Shown here in pieces: positions 28,620 to 37,218 of a DNA stretch of 64,000 nucleotides. This DNA comes from Pseudomonadales bacterium (GTDB lineage Bacteria > Pseudomonadota > Gammaproteobacteria > Pseudomonadales > Azotimanducaceae). The position numbers and the translations under genes were made by a program. Each line of letters starts with the position of its first letter. Position 1 is the first letter of the stretch. The notes under the pieces were generated by a model that did not search any database, was not told where the DNA came from, and was given only the letters and a program-made list of their open reading frames with translations. Location: assembly GCA_041395945.1 (NCBI GenBank), contig JAWKZN010000002.1, positions 744,001-808,000 of the forward strand, read 5' to 3'.

Positions 28620-29564
28620 GTGACCGACCTGCCGAAAATCCCCTGGTATGACCTGCTCAGCGACTCACTGGATGTCGATCAGTCCAGCCGGCCGATCCTC
28701 AGTTATCAGGCGCCTCCGCAAAACAAGGCGTCGGTCACCGACCATTTTCGCGGGCCCCGCTATCCCTACCCGGAGCGTCTGTCGCTGCGTAACTACGTGG
28801 AGGGGAAACTCGCCCTGCAGATCGAGCTGGTCAAACTCCAGAACTGGATCAAGGACACCGGAGGAAAACTCCTTATTCTCTTCGAAGGCCGGGATGCGGC
28901 AGGAAAAGGCAGCGCGATCCGCTGCTTTATCGAGCACCTCAATCCCCGTGGTGCCAGGGTCATCGCCCTGGTGAAACCCACCGAGATCGAACGCAGCCAG
29001 TGGTATTTTCAGCGCTATGTGAATCATCTGCCCTCAGGCGGTGAAATCGTGCTTTTCGACCGCTCCTGGTACAACCGCGCCGGGGTCGAGCGGGTGATGG
29101 GCTTCTGCACGGAAGACGAATACTGGGACTTCGTCCGTTCTGCCCCTCTGTTCGAACAGATGCTGGTGGATACCGGCATCATTCTCTTCAAGTTCTACCT
29201 TTCGGTGAGCCGGGAGGAGCAGGCTCAGCGGATTCAGGAACGGACAACCAATCCACTGAAGCAATGGAAACTCTCACCGATTGATGTGGAGGCACAGAAT
29301 CGATGGGACGCTTACACGGACGCAAAGGAAGAAACCTTCCGCCTCACAGACACCGATCAGGCACCCTGGACCATCATCAAATCGGACGACAAGCTTCGGG
29401 CCAGACTGGAAGTCATGCGCTTCGTGCTGAATGCTGTGGATTACGCCGGTAAATCTGCCCAGGCGGTGGGCGCTGTGGACCCGCTGCTGGTTGCCAACGT
29501 CGGGCGGATCTACGCCGGCAAGGCATCCGGTACCGCGAGAAAACGGGATCCGGCAGGGCGCTGA
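28620..29564 (+). CDS. ppk2: Polyphosphate kinase 2
   Basis: The start is GTG, with AAGGAG 12 bp upstream. The 314-residue protein has the PPK2 P-loop FEGRDAAGKGSAIR, lid residues around KPTEIERSQWYFQRY, and Walker B VLFDRSWYNRAGVERVMGF. Single-domain PPK2 enzymes use polyphosphate to phosphorylate nucleoside mono- or diphosphates. The class (I, II or III) is not resolved here. Confidence 0.92.
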   Translation: MTDLPKIPWYDLLSDSLDVDQSSRPILSYQAPPQNKASVTDHFRGPRYPYPERLSLRNYVEGKLALQIELVKLQNWIKDTGGKLLILFEGRDAAGKGSAIRCFIEHLNPRGARVIALVKPTEIERSQWYFQRYVNHLPSGGEIVLFDRSWYNRAGVERVMGFCTEDEYWDFVRSAPLFEQMLVDTGIILFKFYLSVSREEQAQRIQERTTNPLKQWKLSPIDVEAQNRWDAYTDAKEETFRLTDTDQAPWTIIKSDDKLRARLEVMRFVLNAVDYAGKSAQAVGAVDPLLVANVGRIYAGKASGTARKRDPAGR

Positions 29565-29569
29565 TCGAT

Positions 29570-30442
29570 TCAGGAATCCGGCGTGCTGCGCACCACGTAA
29601 CCGCCGGAGCGTTCGTCGAGTTCCAGAGACAGCAGCCCCCTGGCTTCCGCCTCCTCCAGCAGATCGCCGAACGAACTGAAGCCATAGGCCGATTCGGTGA
29701 AGCCGGGCTTTCTGCGTCGCAGGGTCTGCTTGATCTGCGAAGCCCAGACCTTCTCCCGGCCACCCCGCTCACTGAACAGGGCTTCCGCCGTGGTGAGCAC
29801 GAGTTCGATGGCCTCTGCCCGCGGGTCGTCTTTCGCCGGTTCAACCTTCGCCTTTGTCTGTCCCGGTGCCGCGCCCGCCGCTTTCGTGCGGCTGCGGCTG
29901 CGGCGTTTGCGGCCTTTTTCGGTGACCGTGACCAGATCGTCGTAGTAGATGAACTCATCACAATTGCTTGTGAGCAGATCCGAGGTGGAATTCTTCACCC
30001 CCACACCGATGACGATCTTGGCATTTTCCCGCAGCTTGCTGACCAGGGGCGAGAAGTCCGAGTCGCCGGAAATGATCACGAAGGTGTCTATGTGCTCTTT
30101 CGTGTAGCACAGATCCAGTGCATCCACGACCATGCGGATGTCCGCCGAGTTCTTGCCGCTCTGTCGCAGATGGGGGATCTCGATCAGCTCGAAGGCCGCC
30201 TCGTGCATGGCGGCTTTGAATTCCTTGTAGCGATCCCAGTCACAATAGGCCTTTTTCACCACGATACTGCCCTTGAGCAGCAGACGTTCGAGCACCAGAT
30301 CCATGTCGAACTTGGGGTAGCGGGTGTCGCGCACACCCAGTGCGACGTTCTCGAAGTCACAGAACACGGCAAGGCTGAAGTCTTCGTTCAAGGTGGATTT
30401 CCGGCGGGTGAGGTCGCAGACACCATACCCCACCGGCTCCAA
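29570..30442 (-). CDS. NYN-domain protein with C-terminal OST-HTH/LOTUS domain
   Basis: The N-terminal NYN (PIN-like) nuclease domain shows AVFCDFENVA, ADIRMVVDAL and IISGDSDFSPLV with acidic residues of the metal site. A basic linker (RKRRSRSRTK) follows. The C-terminal ~75 residues (VWASQIKQTLRRRKPGFTES, GFSSFGDLLEEAEARGLL) match the OST-HTH/LOTUS fold that binds RNA or proteins. It is likely a ribonuclease-type regulator. The first codon given is TTG; another TTG 17 codons later (LNEDFSLAVF) is equally plausible. Confidence 0.82.
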   Translation of the reverse strand: MEPVGYGVCDLTRRKSTLNEDFSLAVFCDFENVALGVRDTRYPKFDMDLVLERLLLKGSIVVKKAYCDWDRYKEFKAAMHEAAFELIEIPHLRQSGKNSADIRMVVDALDLCYTKEHIDTFVIISGDSDFSPLVSKLRENAKIVIGVGVKNSTSDLLTSNCDEFIYYDDLVTVTEKGRKRRSRSRTKAAGAAPGQTKAKVEPAKDDPRAEAIELVLTTAEALFSERGGREKVWASQIKQTLRRRKPGFTESAYGFSSFGDLLEEAEARGLLSLELDERSGGYVVRSTPDS

Positions 30443-30486
30443 ACTCTGCTAGCCTCTACCAGCGACCAATTCGAGAGCGTTCGCTG

Positions 30487-31428
30487 ATGATGCCAATCGC
30501 CCATTACAGACGAGGACTGCTGGCGGTGTGCCTGGCACTGCTGACGACCGGTTTCACCGCAGCGTCTGCAGAAACGGCCCTGGAAGCGGGCACCCCGCCG
30601 GTACAACTGGCCTCCGTGTACGCTCTGGTCGGCGACCTCTCCACCGGCGAGGTCCTGTTCGGCAAACACCCCGATATCCCGGTACCCATTGCGTCTGTCA
30701 CCAAACTCATGACCGCCATGGTGGTGCTGGATTCAAAGCAGTCTCTGGATGAATGGATTCCCGTGATGGACTGGGCGGAAAACCCGGAGAAGAACGCTTA
30801 CTCGAGGCTGCGGGTCGGTTCGGAGGTCAGACGCGGCGATCTGCTCAGAATCGCCGTGATGTCCTCGGAGAATCTCGCGTCCAACACCCTCGCCCGTCAC
30901 TATCCCGGTGATGTACCGGCATTTGTCGCCGCGATGAACGCGAAGGCGGCGCAGCTCGGCATGAGCAACGCCAGCTTTGCCGATCCGACCGGTCTGTCCA
31001 CCGGCAACACCGCGTCTGCCCGGGATCTCTGGAAGATGATTCTTGCCGCCTATCAGTACGACGTGCTGCGGGACTATTCCACCACCTACCAGCACAGTGT
31101 TTCATTCCGGAATCCGAGGTACTCGCTGGCCTATGGCAATACCAATCCCCTCACCGCAAGCAGCCGCTGGGATGTGCGCCTCAGCAAGACGGGCTATCTC
31201 AGCGAATCCGGCCGCTGTCTCGCCATGGTGGCAGACATCGGCGGGTCCCCGGTCGCCATGATCCTGCTCAACTCCCTGGGCACCCGCTCGCCGCTGGGCG
31301 ACGCAGGTCGGGTTCGGCGATGGCTCGAAACGGGAGAACAGGGCAGTGTTGCGGGTGCCGCGCGGGACTACGAGCGGGAAAAGAGCCGCGCCCTTCCGGT
31401 AAGCGCCACCGAGCTTGCCGACGACTGA
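30487..31428 (+). CDS. pbpG: D-alanyl-D-alanine endopeptidase, PBP7/8 type
   Basis: The 313-residue protein has a signal peptide ending at ASA, then the S11 peptidase motifs: SVTK (SxxK), SEN (SxN) and SKTGY (KTG). It should cleave D-Ala-meso-DAP cross-links in periplasmic peptidoglycan. There is no C-terminal PBP5-like membrane anchor, which favours PBP7 over PBP5. Confidence 0.9.
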   Translation: MMPIAHYRRGLLAVCLALLTTGFTAASAETALEAGTPPVQLASVYALVGDLSTGEVLFGKHPDIPVPIASVTKLMTAMVVLDSKQSLDEWIPVMDWAENPEKNAYSRLRVGSEVRRGDLLRIAVMSSENLASNTLARHYPGDVPAFVAAMNAKAAQLGMSNASFADPTGLSTGNTASARDLWKMILAAYQYDVLRDYSTTYQHSVSFRNPRYSLAYGNTNPLTASSRWDVRLSKTGYLSESGRCLAMVADIGGSPVAMILLNSLGTRSPLGDAGRVRRWLETGEQGSVAGAARDYEREKSRALPVSATELADD

Positions 31429-31559
31429 TCCATCTCCGGCGCCGTGATTGAGCCCTCGGTGTAACCGCCGCATCGATCCGCACAGCGGCGGACCCACAGC
31501 TATCCGCCCCTTTCCCGTGTCGGCTATAGTGCACGCCCGGTGCAAGTAAGGAAGTTCAG

Positions 31560-32930
31560 TTGCTGTCGCTAACAATCAATCTCATTCTGTTCGCGGGCCT
31601 GATGTTCCTTCTGTTCAGGTTGCGGGGACCGCGCCTGCCGCTGTCCCGGCAGATTCTCGCCGGACTGCTCGCCGGTCTGGTCTACGGCTTCGCCCTGCAG
31701 CTGATTTACGGAAGCAATTCCGAAGCCGTCTCCGCCACCCTCGAGTGGACGGATGTAATCGGCACCACCTACGTGAACCTGCTGCGCATGATCATCATGC
31801 CGCTGGTGCTGGTGATGATGATCGCCGCCGTGGTGCGCATGCGGGAAGTTGCGGAACTCGGCCGCATCGGTGGCAGTGTCATCGGCATTCTGGTCGGCAC
31901 GACCATGATCGCCGCGCTGGTCGGCATCCTGGTCACCAGCCTTTTTGGCATCACCGCTGATGGTCTGACCCAGGGTGCCCGGGAACTCGAACGCGCCGCA
32001 GCACTGACCGAACGCTACGACAGCGTCGCAGCGCTGGGGTTGTCGGACATGCTGGTGCGCTTCGTACCTTCGAATATTTTTGAAGACCTCACCGGCGCAC
32101 GGCCCACCTCCATCATCGCAGTGGTGGTCTTCGGCATCCTGTTCGGCATCGCCGCACTTGGCGTGAGCAGAGAAAACCCGGAGCGCGGCACTCGGATCGC
32201 GGAATTCATCGAGTCGACCCAGGCCATCATCATGAAACTGGTGCATATGGTTATGGCGCTGACCCCCTATGGCATCCTCGCCCTGATCACCAAAGTAGTG
32301 GCGGGCTCCAACGCCCAGGATATCCTCAACCTGATCGGCTTCGTGTTCGCCTCCTATTTCGCCATCCTCATCATGTTCGCCGTGCACGCCGCCCTGCTGC
32401 TGCTCGGTGGGGTGAACCTGAGGGACTACTTCAGAAAAGTCTGGCCGGTACTCACTTTCGCCTTCACCTCCCGCAGCTCCGCCGCAACCATCCCCCTGAA
32501 TGTGGAAACCCAGGTTGAAGAACTCAAGGTACCCTCATCGGTGGCCAACCTCTCCGCCACCTTCGGAGCGACCATCGGCCAGAACGGCTGTGCAGGCATC
32601 TACCCCGCAATGCTGGCGGTGATGATCGCGCCGACCATGGGTATTGATCCCATGAGTCTGAATTTCATTCTCTCGCTGGTGCTGGTGGTTGCCGTCAGTT
32701 CCTTCGGGGTGGCGGGTGTGGGGGGTGGTGCTACCTTTGCCGCCCTGATCGTGCTGCCCGCCATGGGGCTGCCGGTCACCGTTGCCGCCCTGCTGATTTC
32801 CATCGAACCCCTGATCGACATGGCGCGTACCGCTCTGAATGTAAACGGTTCGATGACCGCCGGTGTCCTGACCGGCCGTCTGCTCTCGCCTGTCCATGAT
32901 CGGGGTGGGGCGGCAGCCGGCGAGGCCTGA
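31560..32930 (+). CDS. L-cystine/dicarboxylate:cation symporter (TcyP-like)
   Basis: A TTG start is preceded by AAGGAAG. The 456-residue protein has the DAACS family topology with about ten membrane segments, the serine-rich FTSRSSAATIPLN hairpin, and the late SFGVAGVGGGATFAAL and EPLIDMARTALNVNGSM blocks seen in TcyP/YdjN cystine transporters. It should import L-cystine or a similar anionic amino acid coupled to sodium or protons. Confidence 0.87.
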   Translation: MLSLTINLILFAGLMFLLFRLRGPRLPLSRQILAGLLAGLVYGFALQLIYGSNSEAVSATLEWTDVIGTTYVNLLRMIIMPLVLVMMIAAVVRMREVAELGRIGGSVIGILVGTTMIAALVGILVTSLFGITADGLTQGARELERAAALTERYDSVAALGLSDMLVRFVPSNIFEDLTGARPTSIIAVVVFGILFGIAALGVSRENPERGTRIAEFIESTQAIIMKLVHMVMALTPYGILALITKVVAGSNAQDILNLIGFVFASYFAILIMFAVHAALLLLGGVNLRDYFRKVWPVLTFAFTSRSSAATIPLNVETQVEELKVPSSVANLSATFGATIGQNGCAGIYPAMLAVMIAPTMGIDPMSLNFILSLVLVVAVSSFGVAGVGGGATFAALIVLPAMGLPVTVAALLISIEPLIDMARTALNVNGSMTAGVLTGRLLSPVHDRGGAAAGEA

Positions 32931-33000
32931 ACCGGCGCGCGCAAATCGGCGCGCACACACTCGCCACCCGGCCCGGTCCTGCGTACACTAGCCCGCTCAC

Positions 33001-33076
33001 GCGGGAGTAACTCAGTTGGTAGAGTTCCTGCTTCCCAAGCAGGTTGTCGCGAGTTCGAGTCTCGTCTCCCGCTCCA
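33001..33076 (+). tRNA. tRNA-Gly (anticodon CCC)
   Basis: A full cloverleaf is readable: acceptor GCGGGAG/CTCCCGC, D arm with AGTTGGTAGAG, anticodon stem CCTGC/GCAGG around loop TTCCCAA (anticodon CCC), T loop GTTCGAGTC, discriminator T and an encoded CCA end. It decodes GGG. Confidence 0.95.
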
Positions 33077-33092
33077 GTCTTCCGCAGACGGC

Positions 33093-33893
33093 TCAGCGCC
33101 CGGTGAATACCGGTGGGCGTTTTTCCTGAAATGCCGTCACCGCCTCCCGGTGATCGGCGGTCTTCATGGTGAGTTCCTCGTATTTCAGGCAGATCGGCAT
33201 CACCATGCTCGATACGGATCGCAGATAGGCGTTCACCGCCATTTTCGATGCGGCAATCGCCTGCGGAGCGCCGGCTGCGAGCCTGTTTGCGATCTCCAGC
33301 GCGCGCGGCAACAGCTGATCCTTGTCCTCGACATAGAAGTTGGCAAGTCCGAGTTCCACCGCTTCTCTGCCGGTAATCCGCTCACCGGTCATCAGGTAAT
33401 ACTTGGCGCGATTGACCCCGATCAGAAACGGCCAGATGAGCTGGCCGCCGTCGCCTGCGCCGATACCCATATTCACATGCGTGTCGGCGAACACCGCCGA
33501 GGGGCCCGCGACGACCACGTCGCAGAGCAGCGCCACGTTCGCACCCAGTCCCATGGCGTAACCGTTCACTGCAGAGATCATCGGCTTTTCGCATTCGAGG
33601 ATGTGATCCACGATCTGGCGGGCTTCCACCATCATGGTAGGTCCGCTCGGGTTGGAGCCGATGGGGTCGCCGGGACCGAAATCGCCTCCCGCACAGAAGG
33701 CCCTGCCTTCGCCGGTGAGCACCAGTACCCGCAGTTCGCGGTCGTTGGCGAAATCGCGACTGAATCTGGCGAGTTCGGCATGCATGCGACCGTTCACAGC
33801 GTTGAGTCGCTCGGGCCGGTTGAGCGAGACAACGGCGATACCGTTGTCCTTTCGCTCGATCCGCATCGTTTCGTAATTGTCCTGATTGAGCAT
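33093..33893 (-). CDS. Enoyl-CoA hydratase/isomerase family protein
   Basis: The 266-residue crotonase has the oxyanion-hole segments FCAGGDFG and NGYAMGLGANVALLCD. In the active-site helix it has NMGIGAGDGGQLIWP, so the usual catalytic glutamates of true hydratases are replaced. This variant (shared with 59500-60297) often acts as an isomerase or another crotonase activity. A GGAGG box supports the ATG. Confidence 0.85.
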   Translation of the reverse strand: MLNQDNYETMRIERKDNGIAVVSLNRPERLNAVNGRMHAELARFSRDFANDRELRVLVLTGEGRAFCAGGDFGPGDPIGSNPSGPTMMVEARQIVDHILECEKPMISAVNGYAMGLGANVALLCDVVVAGPSAVFADTHVNMGIGAGDGGQLIWPFLIGVNRAKYYLMTGERITGREAVELGLANFYVEDKDQLLPRALEIANRLAAGAPQAIAASKMAVNAYLRSVSSMVMPICLKYEELTMKTADHREAVTAFQEKRPPVFTGR

Positions 33894-33985
33894 GATCTCC
33901 CTCCGCGACGACAGTCATGAACCGGGCGAGTGTATCGGAAGCTAGCAGCGATCACGGCGCAGCGCAACGATCGACGGGATCCTGG

Positions 33986-34132
33986 TCAGCGCCCCGTAGT
34001 CCGTAGCGAATCTGCTGCGAACAGATCCCGCAGCCGCTCGTGGACCACGCCGGCGAGCGGTAACGTGGCCCGGTCAATCTCGAGATCGGTCACCACCGGT
34101 CCTCGCTCCTGTAGAATCTCGCGATCGAACAT
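33986..34132 (-). other. Gap between crotonase genes; short unrecognised open frame
   Basis: The 345 bases between the two crotonase genes hold no recognised gene. On the minus strand a 48-codon frame (from the ATG at 34132; open a little further up to a TAA) has protein-like composition, including DREILQERGPVVTDLEID and VVHERLRDLFAAD, and may be a small protein or a C-terminal remnant. No homologue is recognised. Confidence 0.25.
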
Positions 34133-34238
34133 CACCGAACAGGTCTCGAAGGTTCCGGGGCCTTACGGCACGCGCGGACGTTCACCCGTGCATCGCCGGA
34201 CAGGCCCTCGGACAATTCACCTCCGGAGTTCATGCATC

Positions 34239-34895
34239 ATGACCGATGAAAAAGTTCTGCTTCTCGAGCAGCCCGCAGATGGGGTGGCGCGGTTGATTCT
34301 GAATCGTCCGGAGAGCCGGAACGCGCTGTCCCGGTCACTGCGCGATGCACTGGTTGAGGGCTTGACAACGCTCGCCGCGGACGACGACGTGCAGGCGGTG
34401 ATCCTCACCGGTGCCGGCGACGTGTTCTGCGCAGGCTTCGATCTGAAGGAGCTCTCCGGCGGACACAGCGCCGAGATCTTCGCGGATGCTGCGCACTACC
34501 ACCGGGTGGTGCACCGCTTCCCGAAGCCGCTGATCGCCGCCGTTAATGGTCCCGCGCTTGCGGGCGGCATGGATCTCGCACTGATGTGCGACATCCGCTT
34601 CGGCACGGGTCAGGCCCGCTTCGGACAGCCGCAGATCCGCTTCGGCGTGCCGGCTGCCTATGATCTGCTGGCAAGCCTGTGCGACGACAGCACCGCGCGC
34701 TATCTCTGCCTCACCGGCAACACCATCGACGCAGCCACTGCCGAAGCCCGCGGCATACTGTCCGGGCGCTTCGAGGACGCCGCCACGCTGCAGCAGGAGT
34801 GCCTGAACTGCGCCACGGGGATCGTGTCGTCTCAATCGGGCAGCGCCTCGAAGAAAGCGTTTCTTGCGCGTCAGCCAAAGCTGTTCGAGGAATAA
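34239..34895 (+). CDS. Enoyl-CoA hydratase/isomerase family protein (short form)
   Basis: The ATG follows GGAG and gives 218 residues, shorter than typical crotonases (about 260), with the C-terminal helical lid shortened. Motifs are FCAGFDLKE and NGPALAGGMDLALMCDIRFG for the oxyanion hole; the next helix reads FGQPQIRFGVPAAYDLL, again lacking the classical glutamate pair. Substrate unknown. Confidence 0.82.
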   Translation: MTDEKVLLLEQPADGVARLILNRPESRNALSRSLRDALVEGLTTLAADDDVQAVILTGAGDVFCAGFDLKELSGGHSAEIFADAAHYHRVVHRFPKPLIAAVNGPALAGGMDLALMCDIRFGTGQARFGQPQIRFGVPAAYDLLASLCDDSTARYLCLTGNTIDAATAEARGILSGRFEDAATLQQECLNCATGIVSSQSGSASKKAFLARQPKLFEE

Positions 34896-35027
34896 GGAGG
34901 TGACACGACGGACGTGGGTTACGGGTATGGACGGCAGGATGCCGACACCCGGGACCGGCAACGGTCTGCGTGGAAACAGACGCTCCGGCGCCATCTCTCA
35001 GGTTCCTGGGCGAACCAGTGGGGTGCT

Positions 35028-35189
35028 TCAGTTCAGCCGGGGTGCAAAGGACGCAAGAACCACGATGGCGACGAAGAATGCCGGGACCGCGGCCAGAGGA
35101 CCAAAGCCAGCGGGTGCGATTGACGCATAGGTGGCGACGGCGATCAGGCTGGCGAGAAGGCCTGCGACCAGAAAGCGAAAGTAACTCAT
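35028..35189 (-). CDS. Possible small two-helix membrane protein
   Basis: The 53-codon frame starts YFRFLVAGLLASLIAVATYA and continues to a second hydrophobic helix (LAAVPAFFVAIVVLASF), with positive residues only at the ends. Composition fits a small inner-membrane protein, but no family is recognised and the ribosome binding site is weak. Confidence 0.4.
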   Translation of the reverse strand: MSYFRFLVAGLLASLIAVATYASIAPAGFGPLAAVPAFFVAIVVLASFAPRLN

Positions 35190-35567
35190 GCACGACTGCC
35201 CGGAGACTGAAGACGGCGGCATATTAGTCGTACAGGTCGGACAGAATGTGGACCCCGTCACGGAATGGGTGTTCGGCTGCTGCAGCGGCACGCCCGATTG
35301 ATTCGGATCAAAAAAACTCGCCCCGACTGACGCACCTCTGGTCAGCACGCAGTGGCAGAACAGGACCGGCGCTTCCAACAAACGACCGGCTGCCGCCGGT
35401 CTGCAGTCGCGCACGGTGGTGGCCCGTCTGCACAGTTCCAGCCGCCACTGAGGCGTGAACCCGATGGCGGTGTGCAGTTACAGCGTTTCTGGACGATTGC
35501 GCAGTTCGTCCGGAATGAAGGGATCTATGGTTACCCGGTGGTAGCGCAGAAAGGCAGCACGGGCCGT
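35190..35567. other. 378-bp stretch without a recognisable gene
   Basis: No convincing gene is seen here. On the minus strand the frame just downstream of the fucosidase stop reads FLRYHRVTIDPFIPDELRN before a stop and could be a degraded remnant. A run of seven A (T on the minus strand) at 35309-35315 has no good hairpin before it. Confidence 0.3.
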
Positions 35568-37022
35568 TCAGGGCAACTTCAACTCCATCGCCTGAGCCGG
35601 GCTGTCCAGCCAGGTGCCTGTCAGGCTCAGTCCGTCCTGGAGCTCGCACAGCACGGGCTCATCTGAACCCAGCAGTCGGGCGCTGGCATCGAGTCCCGCC
35701 AGCATCGACGCTGAGTCGGCCGGCAGCCTGATGAGAACCTGCCGTTGAGCCGGCTTGCCCAGAATCAGGACGAACAGACGATCGGACTTTCGGGTAAAGC
35801 GGACTGGCAGTCCGCAGGCCGTGGTTGCCGAGGCGCGAATCCAGGGTCGGGTCTCGAAGATGGCCGCACCGTTGGTTGCCAGCCAGGTGCCCAGTGATCG
35901 CAGCCGGTCGACCTGCAGCGGCGGGATCGTGCCGTCGCGCATGGGTCCGACATTCAGCAGCAGATTGCCGTTCTTGCTGACGATGTCGATCAGCATATGC
36001 ACGAGTTCATCGGCCGTCAGATAGTCTTCGGCGGATTCCTCGGCGTTGAATCCGAAGGATTTGCCGATGCCGCGAACACATTCCCATTTACGTGCGGAGA
36101 TCTCTTCCCTGACCGTGTACTCCGGGGTGGCGAAGTCGCTGTGTGGCGGAGCCGGTGGTTCAATACCCGCTGCCGGACCGCGACGGCGGATCAGGTAGCT
36201 GACAAGTTTCCGCACAGGACCCAGCCGGAAAAACCATCTGTTCCAGGCCGGCACCTGAATCCAGCGATCATTGATCACCCCCTCGGGTACTGTGTTGTAG
36301 TAGTACGCGAACAGATCGTAGAGATTGGTACCCGGCGGATAGCCGATGTCGTTCCAGAGCACGCTCGGTCGGTACTTGTCGATCAGCTCCCGGTAGTGGG
36401 CATCCACGTAGGCGACGTACTCGGGGTCCGTGCTCCCACCCAGGGCGAGCGAAAGAAAATCCTCGATGGGTGGATGGAAGAACGACCAGTCAATCGACCC
36501 TGAGTAATAAAGCCCCATGCGCATGCCGCGGGCGCGAACCTCCGGAGCCAGCTCCGCCAGGATGTCGCGACTCGCTGTCCAGTTCGGTTTCGTTGGATGC
36601 GGCGTGTCGCTGTTGAACAGAGTGAAGCCATCATGATGCTTGGTGACCAGCACGACATAGCGCGCCTGCGCTTGACTGAACAGCTCCGCCCACTGCGCCG
36701 GCTGCCAGTCTCTGATGGCCGCATTGAACTCCTCCGCGAAGGCCGCGTAGTCGTGGTCGCGGCCATAGGTCGACAGGTGGTGCCTCTGCGCCGGGGAGCC
36801 GTCGAGTCTGATGGAGTTCAGGTACCACTCCGCGTAGGGCGTGTTGGCGAACATCGCGCGCTCCCCGCCCTTTTCGAGCAGCTCGGCGAGATTCTTCTCG
36901 ATCGGCGCATAGGCCGGAATACAGGACAGGCTCCAGTGAATGAAGATGCCGAACTTGGCATCCTCATACCAGGCCGGCAGCGGATGTCGGGCAACCGACG
37001 CCAGGTTCGATTCATACTTCAC
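35568..37022 (-). CDS. GH29 alpha-L-fucosidase
   Basis: The 484-residue protein has the GH29 barrel motifs: WYEDAKFGIFIHWS at the start, VLVTKHHDGFTLF, GLYYSGSIDWSF, and PSVLWNDIGYP containing the aspartate expected as nucleophile; a C-terminal beta domain follows. It hydrolyses alpha-L-fucosides. No signal peptide is seen, so it is probably cytoplasmic. The first codon is GTG; the duplicated 5' end near 41.6 kb has ATG at the same place. It lies at one edge of a 4.6-kb inserted block. Confidence 0.88.
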   Translation of the reverse strand: MKYESNLASVARHPLPAWYEDAKFGIFIHWSLSCIPAYAPIEKNLAELLEKGGERAMFANTPYAEWYLNSIRLDGSPAQRHHLSTYGRDHDYAAFAEEFNAAIRDWQPAQWAELFSQAQARYVVLVTKHHDGFTLFNSDTPHPTKPNWTASRDILAELAPEVRARGMRMGLYYSGSIDWSFFHPPIEDFLSLALGGSTDPEYVAYVDAHYRELIDKYRPSVLWNDIGYPPGTNLYDLFAYYYNTVPEGVINDRWIQVPAWNRWFFRLGPVRKLVSYLIRRRGPAAGIEPPAPPHSDFATPEYTVREEISARKWECVRGIGKSFGFNAEESAEDYLTADELVHMLIDIVSKNGNLLLNVGPMRDGTIPPLQVDRLRSLGTWLATNGAAIFETRPWIRASATTACGLPVRFTRKSDRLFVLILGKPAQRQVLIRLPADSASMLAGLDASARLLGSDEPVLCELQDGLSLTGTWLDSPAQAMELKLP

Positions 37023-37032
37023 GGTCGAGTAC
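36940..37032 (-). repeat. 93-bp direct repeat, copy 1 (fucosidase 5' end)
   Basis: This segment covers the first ~28 codons of the fucosidase plus 10 bases upstream. It matches 41546-41638 with a constant offset of 4,606 bp. The match is near-perfect except for a cluster at the fucosidase-internal end (around 36951-36957) and three single differences. Both copies have the same orientation. Confidence 0.9.
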
Positions 37033-37203
37033 TCAATCGGTGTCGGGCAGAGGCAGAATCAGAAGTTGCGAATGGATTGTGACATGTTGTCCAGGGTGGA
37101 CTCGAATAATCTGCGCGAGGTTGACACCGGCGTGGAGCAGGCCCACCGGTGTCACGCCGAACTTCCAGATGCGCTGGCGTAAGAGTCGGGCTGCCACTCC
37201 CAT
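37033..37203 (-). CDS. Possible small ORF between exported helical protein and fucosidase
   Basis: A 56-codon frame starts 15 bp after the stop of the 626-residue protein gene and ends 10 bp before the fucosidase start. Its sequence (RIWKFGVTPVGLLHAGVNLA, IIRVHPGQHVTIHSQL) has protein-like composition but matches nothing known. Its stop codon abuts the edge of the 93-bp repeat, so it may be a by-product of the insertion. Confidence 0.3.
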   Translation of the reverse strand: MGVAARLLRQRIWKFGVTPVGLLHAGVNLAQIIRVHPGQHVTIHSQLLILPLPDTD

Positions 37204-37218
37204 CCCTGTCGTACCGGG

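Noticed and set aside
35300..35330. Rho-independent terminator downstream of the fucosidase
   Set aside because: A T run exists on the minus strand, but the preceding bases form only a very weak stem.
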